This document shows, in pieces, positions 28,601-43,600 of a stretch of DNA of 64,000 bases. How positions within the stretch are numbered: position 1 is the stretch's first letter; every line of letters begins with the position of its first letter. The translations under genes and the position numbers were made by a program. The notes beneath the pieces are model-generated. The model worked only from the letters and a program-made list of their open reading frames with translations, did no database searches and was not told the DNA's origin. The DNA is from Gavia stellata (taxonomy: Eukaryota; Chordata; Aves; Gaviiformes; Gaviidae). The stretch is from the NCBI RefSeq assembly GCF_030936135.1, contig NC_082595.1, positions 24,069,930 through 24,133,929 of the forward strand. Reading direction: 5' to 3'.

Positions 28601-31600
28601 CCACTTTATAACCAAATTCACTGAAGTCAAGGGGATGCAACTTTTATTTTAACACTGACTATTTTAAAACACCTATACTGGCAAGTAGACAACAGCTGTG
28701 CTAACATATTGGTACTGGAAAAGTAATAATATTTTCTTATACTTACTGTTGATGTGAAGAGCAAACTCTAGTAAGCCTTTCCAGCTCTTCACTGCTCAGT
28801 TCTTCAGCTGAATTCCTCAGTGTTGTAACTGGACTAGGAATTGCTGTTTTCCATTTTCTTTCTAAATTAAATCAAAATAATTTTTACCCAAAGTATTATA
28901 AAAGTAGTATTTGCTTAATATAAAATATATACGTGAAACTAATCAATGGAGAAATATTGACAACTTTTCTGTGTATGTTCTACAATTTTGTTACAGACTA
29001 TGCAAAAAAACAGTATTTTTTTTTACAACACACTTTATTTTCAACACATCAGATTCACCAACCCTAAACCAAAAATAAGCTCAAAATAACTGTGGATCAA
29101 AGTCTCAATGAACAGAATAAAGAATGACAAACTATTTGCACCTTTTTCATTAAATGTGTGAGAAGAAATCTAAAGCAGGAATACTTTTCTTGCAACAAGC
29201 TCAGAGAACTTCTGATATAAATACTGGTTTTGTTATGTAACATTTTTAAGCTGGCAAAATGTATACTCTATTATTTACAAATACAAAACAAATTAACTCT
29301 TTCTTCTACCATATTAGGTTAGCCTGTACTCACCCCACCGCTCCTGTATGGAAGAAAGATTTGCAAGCAGCTGCTCGTGATACAGTCGTTCAAGCTGAAT
29401 GAACTTCACTGCCTTCTCATCTGAATGAAAGGTTAAAGAAAAATGCACACGTATATGGACATGTTACAAGTTATTTATATTTGGCACCATATTTGAAAGG
29501 GCAATCATTATGTACCTGAAATTTTACATAACTGAACCAAAATTAATAATGTTTATTATCCAGATTTCTGTGCAAGGAAGAAAATAATAGCAGACATGAA
29601 AACAGCAAGTAAGAAGTAAAATAAGTTGAGAAAAGTTCCAAAAATGAAAATCCTATTCTCTTCAGCAGTTACCTCTTTCCACATGCCTTAAGTCCAACAA
29701 AAGTGTTTCTAGAAAGAAATGACCAAAATGTTATTATGCTGACAACGCTTATCAGAAAATGAAATATCTGGGAAATGAAAGCAAAACAATTATTACAAAT
29801 ACCAGCATGTATCTCTCAAGAAATACAATTATGTATATATATGCCAACAGCCATAACTAACTGAAAATATGGCTCCTTTTTACTGACAAGATGGAGACAG
29901 TATTTAAAAAATTTGCCCAACTCAAACTTTCAAAAAATATGGTCCCCCTTTTCAACCACGGTATACAACACTCTTGGACAGCCGAGTTCCCCTTTTGTCT
30001 TCTTTCTGAAGATTCTGCTTGATTTTCTTCCAGATGAAGAACTCTTTCCCCTCCCTTAGGGTTATCAATATATTCACAAAGGTATACTGATAGTTATACA
30101 TTTTGTAATAGTCAGGATAATTCTAATTCCATCAAGCCCGAGCTGTTAGTTGTTCTGTTTAAAGCCATGTTTTGCCAGCTATTTGGAATTTAATTGTACA
30201 GTACAACAAGGATAGAAGTACAGTGAATGAGGTTCTTACTAATATAGACAAAATATTTTCCATTATTCATGCTAATTAAAATAGTGGAGTAATTACTACA
30301 AAACCACAACCAGTACTTGTTATTCTTGTTAGCCTCATGCAACATACACATAGCATGGCTTATGAACTACAATATTAATGGAAAGAATATTCCCTGCCTT
30401 CAAGAAATCTGTTATTAGAAACAGAATTACAGATCAGAGAGATAGCCTTAGAGGACCACAGCAACAAACCTTGAATTATTGTTAATATGAAGTTCTGCAC
30501 TGGATGAATTAAAATGCCTGTCATGGATAATTAATACAGTGCAACATGATCAAGTTCTTTATTAACCTCACAAAACTGATGGTTGCAAGTACAGAGGAGA
30601 TATCCTTCATAAATATGTATTATATGGTGGTGTTGAATTCCACACATCAGGTGTACATTGCATTAAAAAATATTTCCTTTGATCAGCTTTAAATACAGTG
30701 CCCTTCAATTAAAGCAACTTCTGTGAAAGAGAAGCTGTCTTTCTATCATACTGTTGAATGCATTTTAAATTTACTATATTTCCACCTGCAGAGCCATAAT
30801 TTACTACAGATTTTTTCCATGCCTTTAATTTGTGCTGTGTATTTTGGATTTTCTGATGGATGCTTTTGAATTAGGATGACCAAGACAGAAGTACAGTCTT
30901 CTAAGACAGTGATAGCTATTTTATTTTATGTATTGCTTTTATAATATTGTAACAGCTATTTCTCTGGTTTTATACTACAGGCTAATATAATTTGGCTAGG
31001 TTTCCAGCATACCGTTCCAGGTTTCTTATGCGCTTTGTTATTTAACCATTACAATCGCCTATTTGCTGTATTTTGTTCAGAACAAATTACATAATAAAGA
31101 AATAATCTGTATGCACAGATTCTGTAATTTATGACGCATCTTAGCGCATCACATATACCTTAAAGGCTTACCAGTCTTGCCTCTTCTTTTTACAGTCTGA
31201 TCATTTTCTGTTAAAAGCAAACAGTAAAACCCAGTCCACCTTTTCTAAAAATATAATTTCACTTTAAGGTTTGATATGATTATTCTCTCCCACAATTACT
31301 GAAATATATCAGAGCAATGAGCAGCAGTTCAGTTATTATAACTTTTTGACCAAACTTATTTGTATTTTATAGGAACAAATCAAAATAAACTGGACCATTG
31401 AACTAGCTGTTCCCAGAAGCAATTACCCATATTTTCCTACAACAGTTTCAGAAAAACTACCTTGATACGACTTCGACTAATTTGCATTTGCCAAACAACA
31501 TGTTGCTATTGTTTGCAGGTTGCTGATCTCCCTTAGCTCGGTGTGTTTGGTATTTTTATTTTAATCTAGACACTTGTAGTACATAGTCTAATCAACTGTT

Positions 31601-34600
31601 GTGATAATTTTATTCTTACTATAACAGTGCCCTATTTGATATAATAGAATATGTACCCTATCTAGATTGGACATATTCCCAGTTACTAATACTTAGAAGA
31701 GAACTTATCCTATAAAAGCAGAAGTTCTTTGAAAATATTTTCTCCTTGTTTGTGCACAACCACTAATGATTATATCAGTACAGCTTTTGGAACTGGATTT
31801 ATTACTTAACTCATATTCCAGCTGCCTGATTAAGAAGAACTTGCTAACATATTGCATATTCACTCATGGGTAAATTACGGCTGTTCACTTCTTCCTAAAC
31901 CTGACCCACAACCTGTGAGTCAATGGTAAAGCATTTGTTCTATCAGGTCAGATTATTTTTAATATCACATAACAATTTCTACAAGTAAAAGGATACATTC
32001 CTCCTCTTGAAAATAGGTCTCAGCTATCTGCAAAAGTAAAAAGAGAAAAATTAGGATTCTATAATTTTCATGAGAGTGGTAAGGATATAATATGAACTTT
32101 TTATCATAGTTTTAAACATATTTTTTGCAGATTCATATTTAGTTTGGGTAAAATATGAATGTTCAGACTAAATATGTGCATTCTAATTCTAGGAAATATG
32201 TTTAAAAATAATATCAAGCAACAAAGAAATATTAAGTCCTCTCACACAAATGGATTTGCCCAAACGTTAGTTGGGTTTTATCTTGTTAAAACAACAAAAT
32301 ATTATTTCAGAAACTTTTTAAATGGTCATATTAGAAAGTTTTAAAATCACATAGAACAGAAGTACTGTGTTTACTGATATGAGTTGAAAAGTTTGAATTC
32401 TGTTATTGACCATTGTTTCCTTATGTTTGACCAAATTAAGGTCATTGCTGAGCTCTCCCAAGCATTACAGTACAATCTGGTAAAATGAAGAAACGGAGGT
32501 TTCCTGACTGATGAGAGAGGAACAATCTTTGGATAAAAGACACTAAAAATATCGCCTACCACAGCATCACACACATACCGATGACCTTCCTGTTTATATC
32601 ACATTTACAATAAATATTTATAATAAATAATTACAACAAATATTTCAAATACATAGAATTTGAAATATTTACAATATGAATATCTGAAATTCATGAGATA
32701 AACATAAGAGGACTCAAGTTCTTAGTTTTTTTCTGTATTACTCCTAGTCCACCCGCAGAAGCCAGACAATACCATTGCAGCAGCCTTCTGCCACTTCCTT
32801 TCCTGAAGCTGTTCTGCTGTGTTAAAAAGATTTAAAGATCCTCTATCTCATGTGTCAGTTCACTAAGCCTAACATCTTGATATCTGAAGCTCTTCAACAA
32901 CAGAGCAAGTAATGGAGTTAAGCCAGATGGCAGTTCTTTGATTTGCACTGTAGTTGTTATGACATGGAACAAATCTGCAGCTCTTCCTCCTTAGGTTGAC
33001 ATTTCCATAACAGAACAACTAAAACTAGATTTGTAACAAGACAGCTCTGCCAAAGACGACCATTGGGAAAAAAACCAAACCACCTAAAAATCACAACAAT
33101 TCTTTGAGACTTGTTCTCTCAGATGGATGTTTAGTTAATACACGTATGTCAAAACAAAGAAATACCAGGGAGCCAACACAAGAAATAAGCAAACTTTCCC
33201 TGCTGCATTTAGAGCTCAAAGTGCAAAGGAGATTCAATATAGAGAACAAAAATCATTCCAAAGCAATTACGGAGAACCAGGAAAATCAAACACAAGGCAG
33301 ACTACATACAAAATACTTCAACACCTAAGTCAATCTCCAGCACTTCTAGCTTAACAAAACATGTAAGCTGACATTAAATGCTGCTGTAAAAGCTGCTATC
33401 TTAGCCAATGGCTAGGAAATGAACAAGGGATCTTTATGCCTATGCATTCAAGATGTCTAGCTGCAACATCTTAAAAAACAACTTCACCCTGACTGTGTAC
33501 TGTTGTAACACATATCTTTAACAGATCACTGCAAAAAGGAACAGTAAATATATGCTCATCAAGGGTTTATACACTGAGAAGCTGTATATAAACCAAGAAC
33601 ACAGGCATGCAAACATAAAAGAAAATTATGTTCCAGTATACCAAGTTATTGCTATATCAAATCTACATATTTTAATTACAGAGTACTGAAATAGATTTAC
33701 TATTCTCTTCCTAGTGATGCTTTTTCTTTCAACCAGCTATTTCAAAGCCAAAATTACAAGTGGCAGAACTTCCAGAAGAAAAGTCAAGATGCCAGTTAGA
33801 AAAAATACCTTTCCTGATAATAAGTAAAGGTATCAGTTTTTTGGTTTGTTTGGTTGTTGGGTTTTTTTTGCTATTTTTTCCCCCCAGAATTGGCAAAATG
33901 GATTATTTCTTGGACTAAAAGGGCAAAAGACACCATTGTACTAGAGTCCATGCAACCAGCTCAGAGAAAGCAAGTATCCAAAGACAGTCAGAAAATGAGC
34001 ATGTTTCTAATCAGAATCAGAATTTCACTTTGACTCCGAGTTGGTGGTGGGAAGTATTATAGAAAAGATAGAGCAGATACTTGGAAAAGAATAGGTGTAA
34101 CACTGTATAGAAAAGCTAACGTGGTAATCAAAACATTTTTCTTCCAATTCCTCCCTGTAGACAAATAATATTTGAGATTTGCAACAACAACTTATTCGTG
34201 CTTGCTAGAAAACTGGGCAGACTTTCCTAGAAAGCTGAGGAATACTGACAACTTTGCTTGTAAATGCAATAAAACACAAAAAATAGAAACCTCAGAAGTA
34301 AAAATATTTTGTTCCACAGAACTCTACAGTATCAGTGACCTTTACAAGCATTAACTAATCAATCTTCAGGGACAGTGAATGTCGGCAGTCTTCGTATTTG
34401 CCATGCATGGTGTCGCAAGGGCCACACTTGCAAGATGTGTCCAGTAATTGCAGGTACCTGAACATTCAGGTTGAGATGCCTCATAGCTGATACTCCAATG
34501 ACTTCTGTGGGAGTACACATTCGGTCTCAAAATCTTTGGGGGTGTATCAATTTAGGCACTCATAATTTGAAGGGCTTAACAAGTGGGCACTTTTACAAAA

Positions 34601-37600
34601 GTCTGAAGATGATTGCTCAAAAAAGATAGCAATTTGATAGAGGAGTCTAGATTACAAGTTGCGTATTCCTGGCTTTCAGCTTTATTACTAACCACTAGAC
34701 AATTCTGAGCCCAGTACCTCCAAAACAGAATTGGTAAGTGACTTCCTACATCCTTTATTTGCACATTTTGTCTGCTATCCACAGTAGTCTCCTACGGACT
34801 TCTGGAGCTGCCAAAGCTCTGTATCTATGTTTTTTTATATAAGTACTTCTTAGATTCTGTAACAAATGCTAAACAGATCACATGAATCCCATTCAAGACA
34901 GGAAAAAAATGACATCCTATTTTAATTCAAATTTAACCCTTAGAACAGCCCCTAATATCCCACAGCATTTAGATATTTAATATGGGCTTCCCACTAACAA
35001 CGCAGGTTGTTAATACTCCAGAACATCTGACATGGGTCTTCATTTTACATCAAATTTTGTCATACAGAATAAAAAGAGAATGTGATAGAACAGTATTTGC
35101 TAGCCTTGGCGTAAAAGAAAGTTACTGGCAGACTATATTAGCAATCTGAAAAAAAGACTGAAGATGACAGGTTAATTGGCCAGAAAAGGAGAAAAAAAAA
35201 AAATCTTAATAGACACACTTTACATGAAAACACGAATGCTATCTTTAAAATCCTTTATTTTTCCCCCAGATTAAAAAGTGTGTTATGATCCTTGCAAGTT
35301 CTCTTAGCTTTCCTTCAAACACTCCATTCAAAATGCTTGATATTTCTTAGGAAAAAAGAGATGGTGTTTGGTTACATGTTTGAATCCGGAAACGCAGATT
35401 CTGTTCTCAGTTCTGTCACAGTTCCTGTATGACTTTCAAAAGGTTGTTACCCTTAGGGTTTGGCTTCCTCATCTAAAAAGCAGCAAACAGGTTTCACCTC
35501 CATCATGTTCGATGATACTCCTTAACATTTGTAACACATTTTGAAGTTTTTGCCCTAACTATCTTGTTTTCCAAAACAGACCTTTGTACTGACTCATGAA
35601 CAACCACCAAATTCGGCATAGCTAAAAGTACAAATGGTTAACCCTAATGCTAATTAGGTTTCAAATAAATTAAGGAACTATATCAAATATCTTCACTCAA
35701 ACACAAGCTGAAAAAAAAAAAGAAAATAATCTATGTCAAATGTAAATTATCTGTAATTTGCAATACTAAAAAGAAACCTCCTTCTCAAATATAATCGCTT
35801 ATTTATATCAAAGAGAATAAGAATGCAGGAGTGTCACCACAGTTTAGAAGTTTAAAATATCACAATCGTCCAATTTTCCACAATGAAGATAATGCAACTA
35901 AGTCAAATCAGACACTGTATAGTATCTATATATATAGCCCACATTAGACACTATAGCCAAACAAAAAGTCTTCTAGTCCACTGACACAACTAAACCATAA
36001 ATTAATATTGCATCATGTCCTATTAACATATTCATCTTGCATCATAATCTCCAGAAAGAAAAACATACTGGCTATTTAGTAAATAAAGATTGCTTTTCAA
36101 ATCACACAGTATTTCCTTTGGTCTTGCAGCTGTGGTAACTGTGCTATAAAAAAGTATACACTAAGAAACCTTGAATCTTAGTATTCATGCATTAAATTCA
36201 TGCTAGAAAGAAGTCTGCAACAGTAAAAATAATTCCATACATCAGCTGTCTTGTATCTATACCAGTGTTGTACAAACCATATTTAAGGTATGTTGAAGAG
36301 TTATTTTCCTAATTCTTCCTGCCAAACTAGAATTTCATCATTTGGGGAATTAGAAAACCCATCCTTAAGAGTTTCCTTTAACTGCAGAATATACTTTCAA
36401 GGCAATTTATAATTCAACATCTATTAGAAGACCTTAGAGGAGATATTTGCCTCGACCACCTGCTACACATCAAAATACCCTGTCCAGATATGAATATTGG
36501 CATATGTTGAATTAATGCATTTTTTCCTAATGAATAAAGATCTCAAATAAAAACAAAATTGTGTGCAACACCCCAGAATCATAGGAAGTACCTGATGGAG
36601 ACACAGGGGCAGTATCTTTGAATCCATCTGCTCAACCTCTTCACGAAGCAAAGAGAAAAGAGACTGCAATGTTTGTTTTCGTTCTTTTTGGTGAAAGTTT
36701 TCATTTGCTTCAACAGCACCTTCAGCATACACAGAATCTGTAATAAGAGTATTTTCCTCCTTGATTGGTGTGGTTCTCACTGTAGGAATTCCTTTAAAAA
36801 GAACAAGTACTTAGGTTATGATTCAAAAAATACGTCAAGTTGCTTTTTTAGGAAATTTCAATACAAAAGCTATGAATAAAAACCTAGTATCTTAAATAGC
36901 ATCCCTGCAAGTAAGTAAAATACTGGTCTTGTCAAAATTAATTGTGATAGGTCAGTCTCAATGCCAGCTCACCTACCTGAAAAATCACAGTAACATACAT
37001 CAGGTATTTTTGTACACTTCTAACTGGGACCTGACTTCAACTTGGGGCAAAAAACCCCCACCTAGTCTAAACTGTTCTACACAGTTTATTAATAAAGAAA
37101 CCAGGATGACCTAAAATAAAAAGTGTTGTGACTGGTGTTACAGTTTCAGCTAAAAAAATCAATACTTAGATCCAAGCAGACAAACTTCTATGTTAAGACT
37201 GAGTTGTAATACAGCAGAGAGAGAAAGCAGGGTTGTTTGCAACACAGTTTTGCTCAAAAAGGGCAAAAAGAAGGTAGGCAAGGAGAGTGTAAATGAGGTT
37301 CTCTGTCTCTTCACTCCTGCCAAGGACCTTGTACAGGGAGATGTCCCAGTGAAGGAAGGAACAACAATTCATCCTGTTCTTCAGATGATAACACAGTGGC
37401 TCCTCATGGTGACGACAGGATCTTAAAGGATAGAAATAAGCAGACAATGACAGTGGGGGATTCTATTGTGGGGGACAGATGTCCAGGGGGACTGTCCTGC
37501 TGAGTGAAAAGGAAGACCCTCCCTAGACAGTTGGATAGTTTATTTGAGAGTCCAGGGAATGAAGCCATTAGTGGTGATCTACGTTGGTAACAATGACACA

Positions 37601-40600
37601 AGGATGTGTGCTCCAAATTTAGCCTCCAGAACTTTTTGTTAGGCAGAAAACTAGGTTCTCCATGGTACATTCCCTGGCAGTCCACTGTTGCCTGTCTCCA
37701 ATTTTACAGAAGTCAAAAAGTCAGACATGCAGGTGGAGGACTGGCAACATATATGAAGGATAATGTAAAACATAACAGTATAAAAATATTACAGGAAAAA
37801 ATTTATGGATGCAAATCCCACATTTTATTGTTAGAAATGCAATATTTGTAGTATATTGCTGATGATGACTATGATAGTTATCACGAAATGTTAAATGAGA
37901 TTAGGGAAGAAGTGTAGAGCGGGCAGTAGCAGCGGGAGAAATCAACTACCCATATACAGGATGGACCAGTTTCTCACAAAGATCAGAGAATAAAAGCAAT
38001 AAATGATGGCCTGCTATAACACACAGTCTTATGAGTAAGCAGAAAACCACAGCTTATTCCACCAATTAATGAACTTTTTTTCCATAAAACAACACTGAAT
38101 TTGATACATTTGCATAGGACTGAACTTTTAAAAAATAATCCCATAATTTTTTAAAAGAACTTAAAGAATTTGGCCACTGAAATGTGCACAACAAACTTTT
38201 ATAAACCCAACTTATGATGAGTATGTTATTCTTCCCCAGCTACACCCATTTTCTGAAAATCATGTTATCATTTAAAAGCAGGACAGGTGGGGGCACTGTT
38301 TCAAGTAACCATCACACTTTCACTGTGGCTTGGGCATTCAGCATATTTCAGACCCCCTTGTATTCATCGCAACTAAAACCCTATAGCAATGATTCAGGTT
38401 TAAGATTTAGGGCTTAAGAAAGGCATTAGCTTGTCCACTGAAGGCTCCACTGTTCTAGTTCTGGTTATTTCAAACTCTTCATTAAGTAAACTATCCAGGT
38501 CAGGAGTACTAATAATCTCTGTGGTTGGCTATTTTCACAGGGCTTACTGCCAGACAAAATATGGGTGTAACTTAACATTGCTTTTTCAATATTAATGCGT
38601 GTCTCTGCTTTTCCAGTATTTATTTGGGCTTGCTGTGGGCCAAAAACAACAAGAGACATAACTGGATGCAAGATACAAGCCAGGAAGTACTTTCAGAGAT
38701 GGAATTAAGTCTTTAAAAATATAGCTTTCTGTTCAGCACATGATCATGAAACCAGAAAAGAGGGTCCACATGTTCTGGCAAACCTTCTCTCCCAGGAAAA
38801 AAAAAAAAGTAATTTCAAACTGCACTTTATTAAGCAGTTAATAATCACATGTCATATCAAAACATGAACATTGACTGAAATGTTCAATAGCAACTATCAT
38901 GAAACCCCTTCATTTTAATGTTATTGTGGCACTGTTGCTAACACATAGTTTATAAACCGCATCTTATTCCTACATGTAGTTGAGCTGTCACTCACTTGGA
39001 ATCAAATTATTGCCCTCAAATTACTCCCCTGATTCTGAAGCAAGGCCTTACAGCCATTCAGATTAATTCTACCTTGTTCTATTTTAAACACAAGACAATA
39101 TTTGTGCCTTAGTAGCACTATAACCAAGTACTTTTCTTGAGGCAGTAACATTTAGTAATGCTATTTCATCATAAAGGTGTTATGGGCTAAGATCCCTATT
39201 TATTATTTTTTTTTCTCCATGTTCTTGAAAAGGGCACACAGCACTGCTTTTTCCTAGAATCAATCAATCTTACATATATTTCTGATATTTTAAGAAACAA
39301 GGATTAAGTTTTTTCACTTTGCAAAGCATTGATATTTACTCCATACATTGACATTTGGTTCCATACTAGAATGGAACCAAAGCCTTTATGAAAATAAATG
39401 TGAAAAAACACAAAAGATATCAACTCTCCAATGGCCAGAGCACTCACTAGGAATGTGGCAGAGAGCTGGGTTCAAATTTCTGCTCTGCCAGACTCACAGA
39501 GGTTTCAACTTACATCTTCTACGCCCTGTTGGGTGTGCCAATGTTTCCTAAGACATGGGGAGAAGAAAACTTTCTCAAAATGTCCCTAAGAGTTCATAGA
39601 AGCACCCCCATGTTTGCAAAAAGATCCAATTTTGACAGACCATGTGAAGAAAAATGACAAACACGTTTTTCAAAATGTCTAACCTTTTTTTTGTTTTGTC
39701 AGTACTGCAAGTATATGAAATTGAGTTGCTTTTGCCACCTACCTAAGAATGAGTCAGAGGTGCAAGTATAAGGCATTTGCTATGAAAATAAAATTATGGA
39801 TATTGTCCCCTGTTTTTTAATTGAATTTTAATTTTCACATTCAGTAGCATTAGCTTAAGCCACCAGTAACAGAAGTTTCTAGTACCGAAAACATATGGTA
39901 ATCTCTTTAAAAAAACATTCTTTGGTACTCAATACCAGAAAGCTGGTTCAGATTGATTAATTCAAGAACTATTAAAATAAAAAAAATTTAAAAATAAAAA
40001 AAAGACCAGCAAGTATTTAAAAAATATTTCATTTTTAAGAGAAGATATTTTAAGACAGGAGTGTTGGCAGTAAAGATATAACTCTAACTGAGCAAGCTCA
40101 AAATCTTCTTTAGTGTGGCAAAGAACACTAAGTAAAATAACATTGCTTGAATTTTCATATAATTTGGCTAGTTTATATTCATATATTTCATTTGCTGCAA
40201 CACCAAATCCATCCCAACCACTTCACTTTCTTCCCCCACCTTCAAGCTGCTTCAAGCAAGAAGTTGAATAATTTACAGGAAAAGCATATGTTGCAGAATT
40301 TAGCTTGGGGAAAAATGATTAAGTGCAAGTTACCATGCTATACTATATTAAGGAATTACACTGTGATTTTACAGTATTATGTTACTAGTTATGACAGGAC
40401 TGATCTTTTCAAAAAAGATGAAATTATTTTCAAAGAACAGGGATGATTTGAAGTCCACATTTTACAGAAATACATTGAAGCAGATGACACTTCATGAATT
40501 ACTATCTCTACTGCACTGAAGTTAGTACAATTCATTGCAAGGAATCCAAGTATGAATAATCACCAAAGTTTAAATTTGTCAATTTAAATTTACATCACTT

Positions 40601-43600
40601 CTTTGATCACCAGTGTCCTCCTTAAACAGATATAATCATAATCTATTCAAAACTATCAGTAGTATACAAAAAGAATGCGAGATAAATTTGGGATCTGGAA
40701 GCTATAGACTCCTCAATTCACTCCAATACATCTACTGCAGCATCAAGACAGCTAAAAGGAGGTGCTTCTTCAAAAAATGCATAGGTGAAATCTTGGAACT
40801 ACTTGCTCCAGGACACTGAAATGGACTCAAAATTTAACTGCAAGTCAGGTGACAAATTCACTGTAAGCTATTACAGTCTATCAATTCCCACTTGGGGAAG
40901 TACTGAATGGATAATTGCTGATGGCAAGGAGAACACATGAACAAATCACTACCTCTTTGCCTTGTCGTTATACTCTTACCTACCCATCCTCTATTGGCCA
41001 CTGTCGGGAAAGATATTGAACTAGGTGACTCTTCAACCAGATAGTGATTCTTAACCTTGCATACCAGTCTACCGACTGTAGGAGCTAGGATAATTCTAGC
41101 TCCAACACATTCCAAGCATATACAGAAACATCATAATCAAATACTTATAACTGTTTATGCTTTATAAGCAAATATTTAGAGGGTTTCAAATACATTGCAA
41201 GTGCGAGTACCCGCTCTTTCTTCTAAAGTAAACACATATTTCCAGAGCAGAAGATCGGCTTCTCTAGTGATCACCAATCTTCTGCTGAGCAAGTGCCAAA
41301 TAAATAAGCAAAATGTAGTTTTCCATATTCCAGGCTCATTGCTTTAGTCACTAGCAAGAGAAGGAATATGAACAACATGCTTTTTAAGTCACATGTCATC
41401 TTTTCCAGAATGGCAACATTTAACAGCTACCCTAACAGGTTTGCTTATAGGGAAAGAGAAGAAGATTCATAAATCTCTTCTTTAGCTATGAATCAAAGTA
41501 ACTCATCCATGATTTCTCAATAGTTAAAAATAAAAATTAAAAAAATTACCATAATACATGCCATGCAAGTATTTAGTTTGTGATTCCAGCTTACTTGTGT
41601 GGTGCTCTGTTTTCACCCATTCAGGGATCTTCCACTCTGCTTTGATTATTCTATCCTTTAATCTCTGAGTTGGTATAAAGGTAAAAAAGCTAGTTTGGTT
41701 CTTTTATGTAGTGGGATACTCAGGAATTGTTTAAAATAGCTGGTGTTAAAAATTAAATGGAAGATTCTCACTAAAATAAAGACATTTGCAACATGAAGAA
41801 ATTGTGACACAGTCACTACATTGTGTGAAAACAGGAGAACCATCATGTTAGAATATCTAAAAAGCTAAATGTAAATTATCCCATAATCCATGGGAAATAT
41901 AATGTAATTTTATATTTTGATCTTCCTTCTACAACAGTTAAGGTTCTTTATTAATAAAGCAGTAAGAGTTTGTTCATAGGAATTCAACAAAACTCTTAAG
42001 AGTTTTGCAGGCAGGACGTTAACTGTTGTGGTTTTTTATGTCTCTAGATTTTCCATGAAATTTTCTATATTTCAGATTTCTGCTTTTTGCCTAAAAAACT
42101 GCCATCTACTGTGCACAGCTCCTTTTGTGGTACTTCTGCATCAGTTGATTGCATTTATCAACAAGAATATAAATGAACAGAGAGAGAATACAAGCAAAGT
42201 TTAACTGTCAGTGTTTGGGTGAATTTCTCCTTTTCTTCCTCTCACTGTGCTTCAGATACCTCTGTCCACATGTCTGTATCACATTTCATCAACTTGTTTG
42301 TTGTTATTCCCGTCATACAGATGACTGGTTCTCAATTACTTCTGCTGATCTCTTTATTTAATTAAGTATTTTTTTCTATTTTTAAACATTAAATCTACAG
42401 TTGAAATATATACTTAATGACTTTCTGCATCATTTAATGAGAACTTGTTCTCCCTATAATGACAGATTTCAGGATCCTCTTATCTCTACTAGAAAATAAA
42501 ATTTTTCTCTTCTAGATTTTGCCTATACGTACAAGATACGGAACGCAAGACTTCCTTGCTTTCCCTTCTTTACCTATTTTATAATCCTTTAAGATCATCA
42601 TCAGTTTTCAAATTAGGCCATAAAAGACTTGCCATTTAGCAGAAAAATTGTATTTTAAAATTATCTATTTTAAGTAGCCAAATTCCCCATCTTCTCAGTC
42701 TTTAGATGAAAAAAAATGCATGAAAAAAAAAAGGAGGCATGATTCAGTTGTTCCAAGTAACTTCCAAAGATATCTATGTGATGAAACACACTCATTTTAA
42801 TTAATATATTTGCAGCACTATGACACATAAGCTTTATGATTTACGGCAAAAACCTAATATAAGAACACAATGTGTTGACACAAGCAAATCCTAGTCATTC
42901 AAAAAGGGAAGAAGCATCTCAAATAAGAACATGTAATAAACATGTACATTTTCTTTATCCAATTCATATCCAAAAGATCTAAAGGAGCAGTAACATCAAA
43001 AATTGGTAGAAACACATTTTTGAACAGTTCATTACCCAAAACGCACATCCTTGGATTACCTATTAAGCTTTGAAAAATGTAAATAAAATTTGACAACAGC
43101 AGGCCAGGATCAAGCTATTTGGTACCCATGCCAAGATTTCAAATCTTGACACTGGATCAAGACACCAAAATCTTGCACTCAGGCACAATGTTCAAATGAA
43201 CAAAACCATATTGCCTGAATTTCTGGCTATTCTGATTTGGAAGTCAGCCCAATTTCCATACTGAAACTCTGCACCTCCCTCCACTCGTGCTTCCTTGATA
43301 TGTTGCATTTGCTACATAGCCAATGTTTAAATACAGAAGGTGAAAACATCTGGAGTTGAACCTGATTTAGGACTTAACAGTTCTGAAAAAAAACCCAACC
43401 CTACACCTTTAATGAAATTTTAAAAATAATTAGTATGACAGCTAAAATATATCTTTCTCATGGGTTCACAGATGAGAACTACAGTACTATTATTTTAAGT
43501 AAACAGAACAAAAACATTTTTATAAAGTACCTTTAGATTTTTTACTGGAGCTTCTTTTGCTTCTTGGACTTCTTTTTCCACCTGGCAGTTTTTCTGTAAT

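Noticed and set aside
39430-39545. Segment with B-box-like GGGTTCAAAT, possible tRNA-derived SINE
   Set aside because: No A box or family match I can defend; kept only as an intron note.
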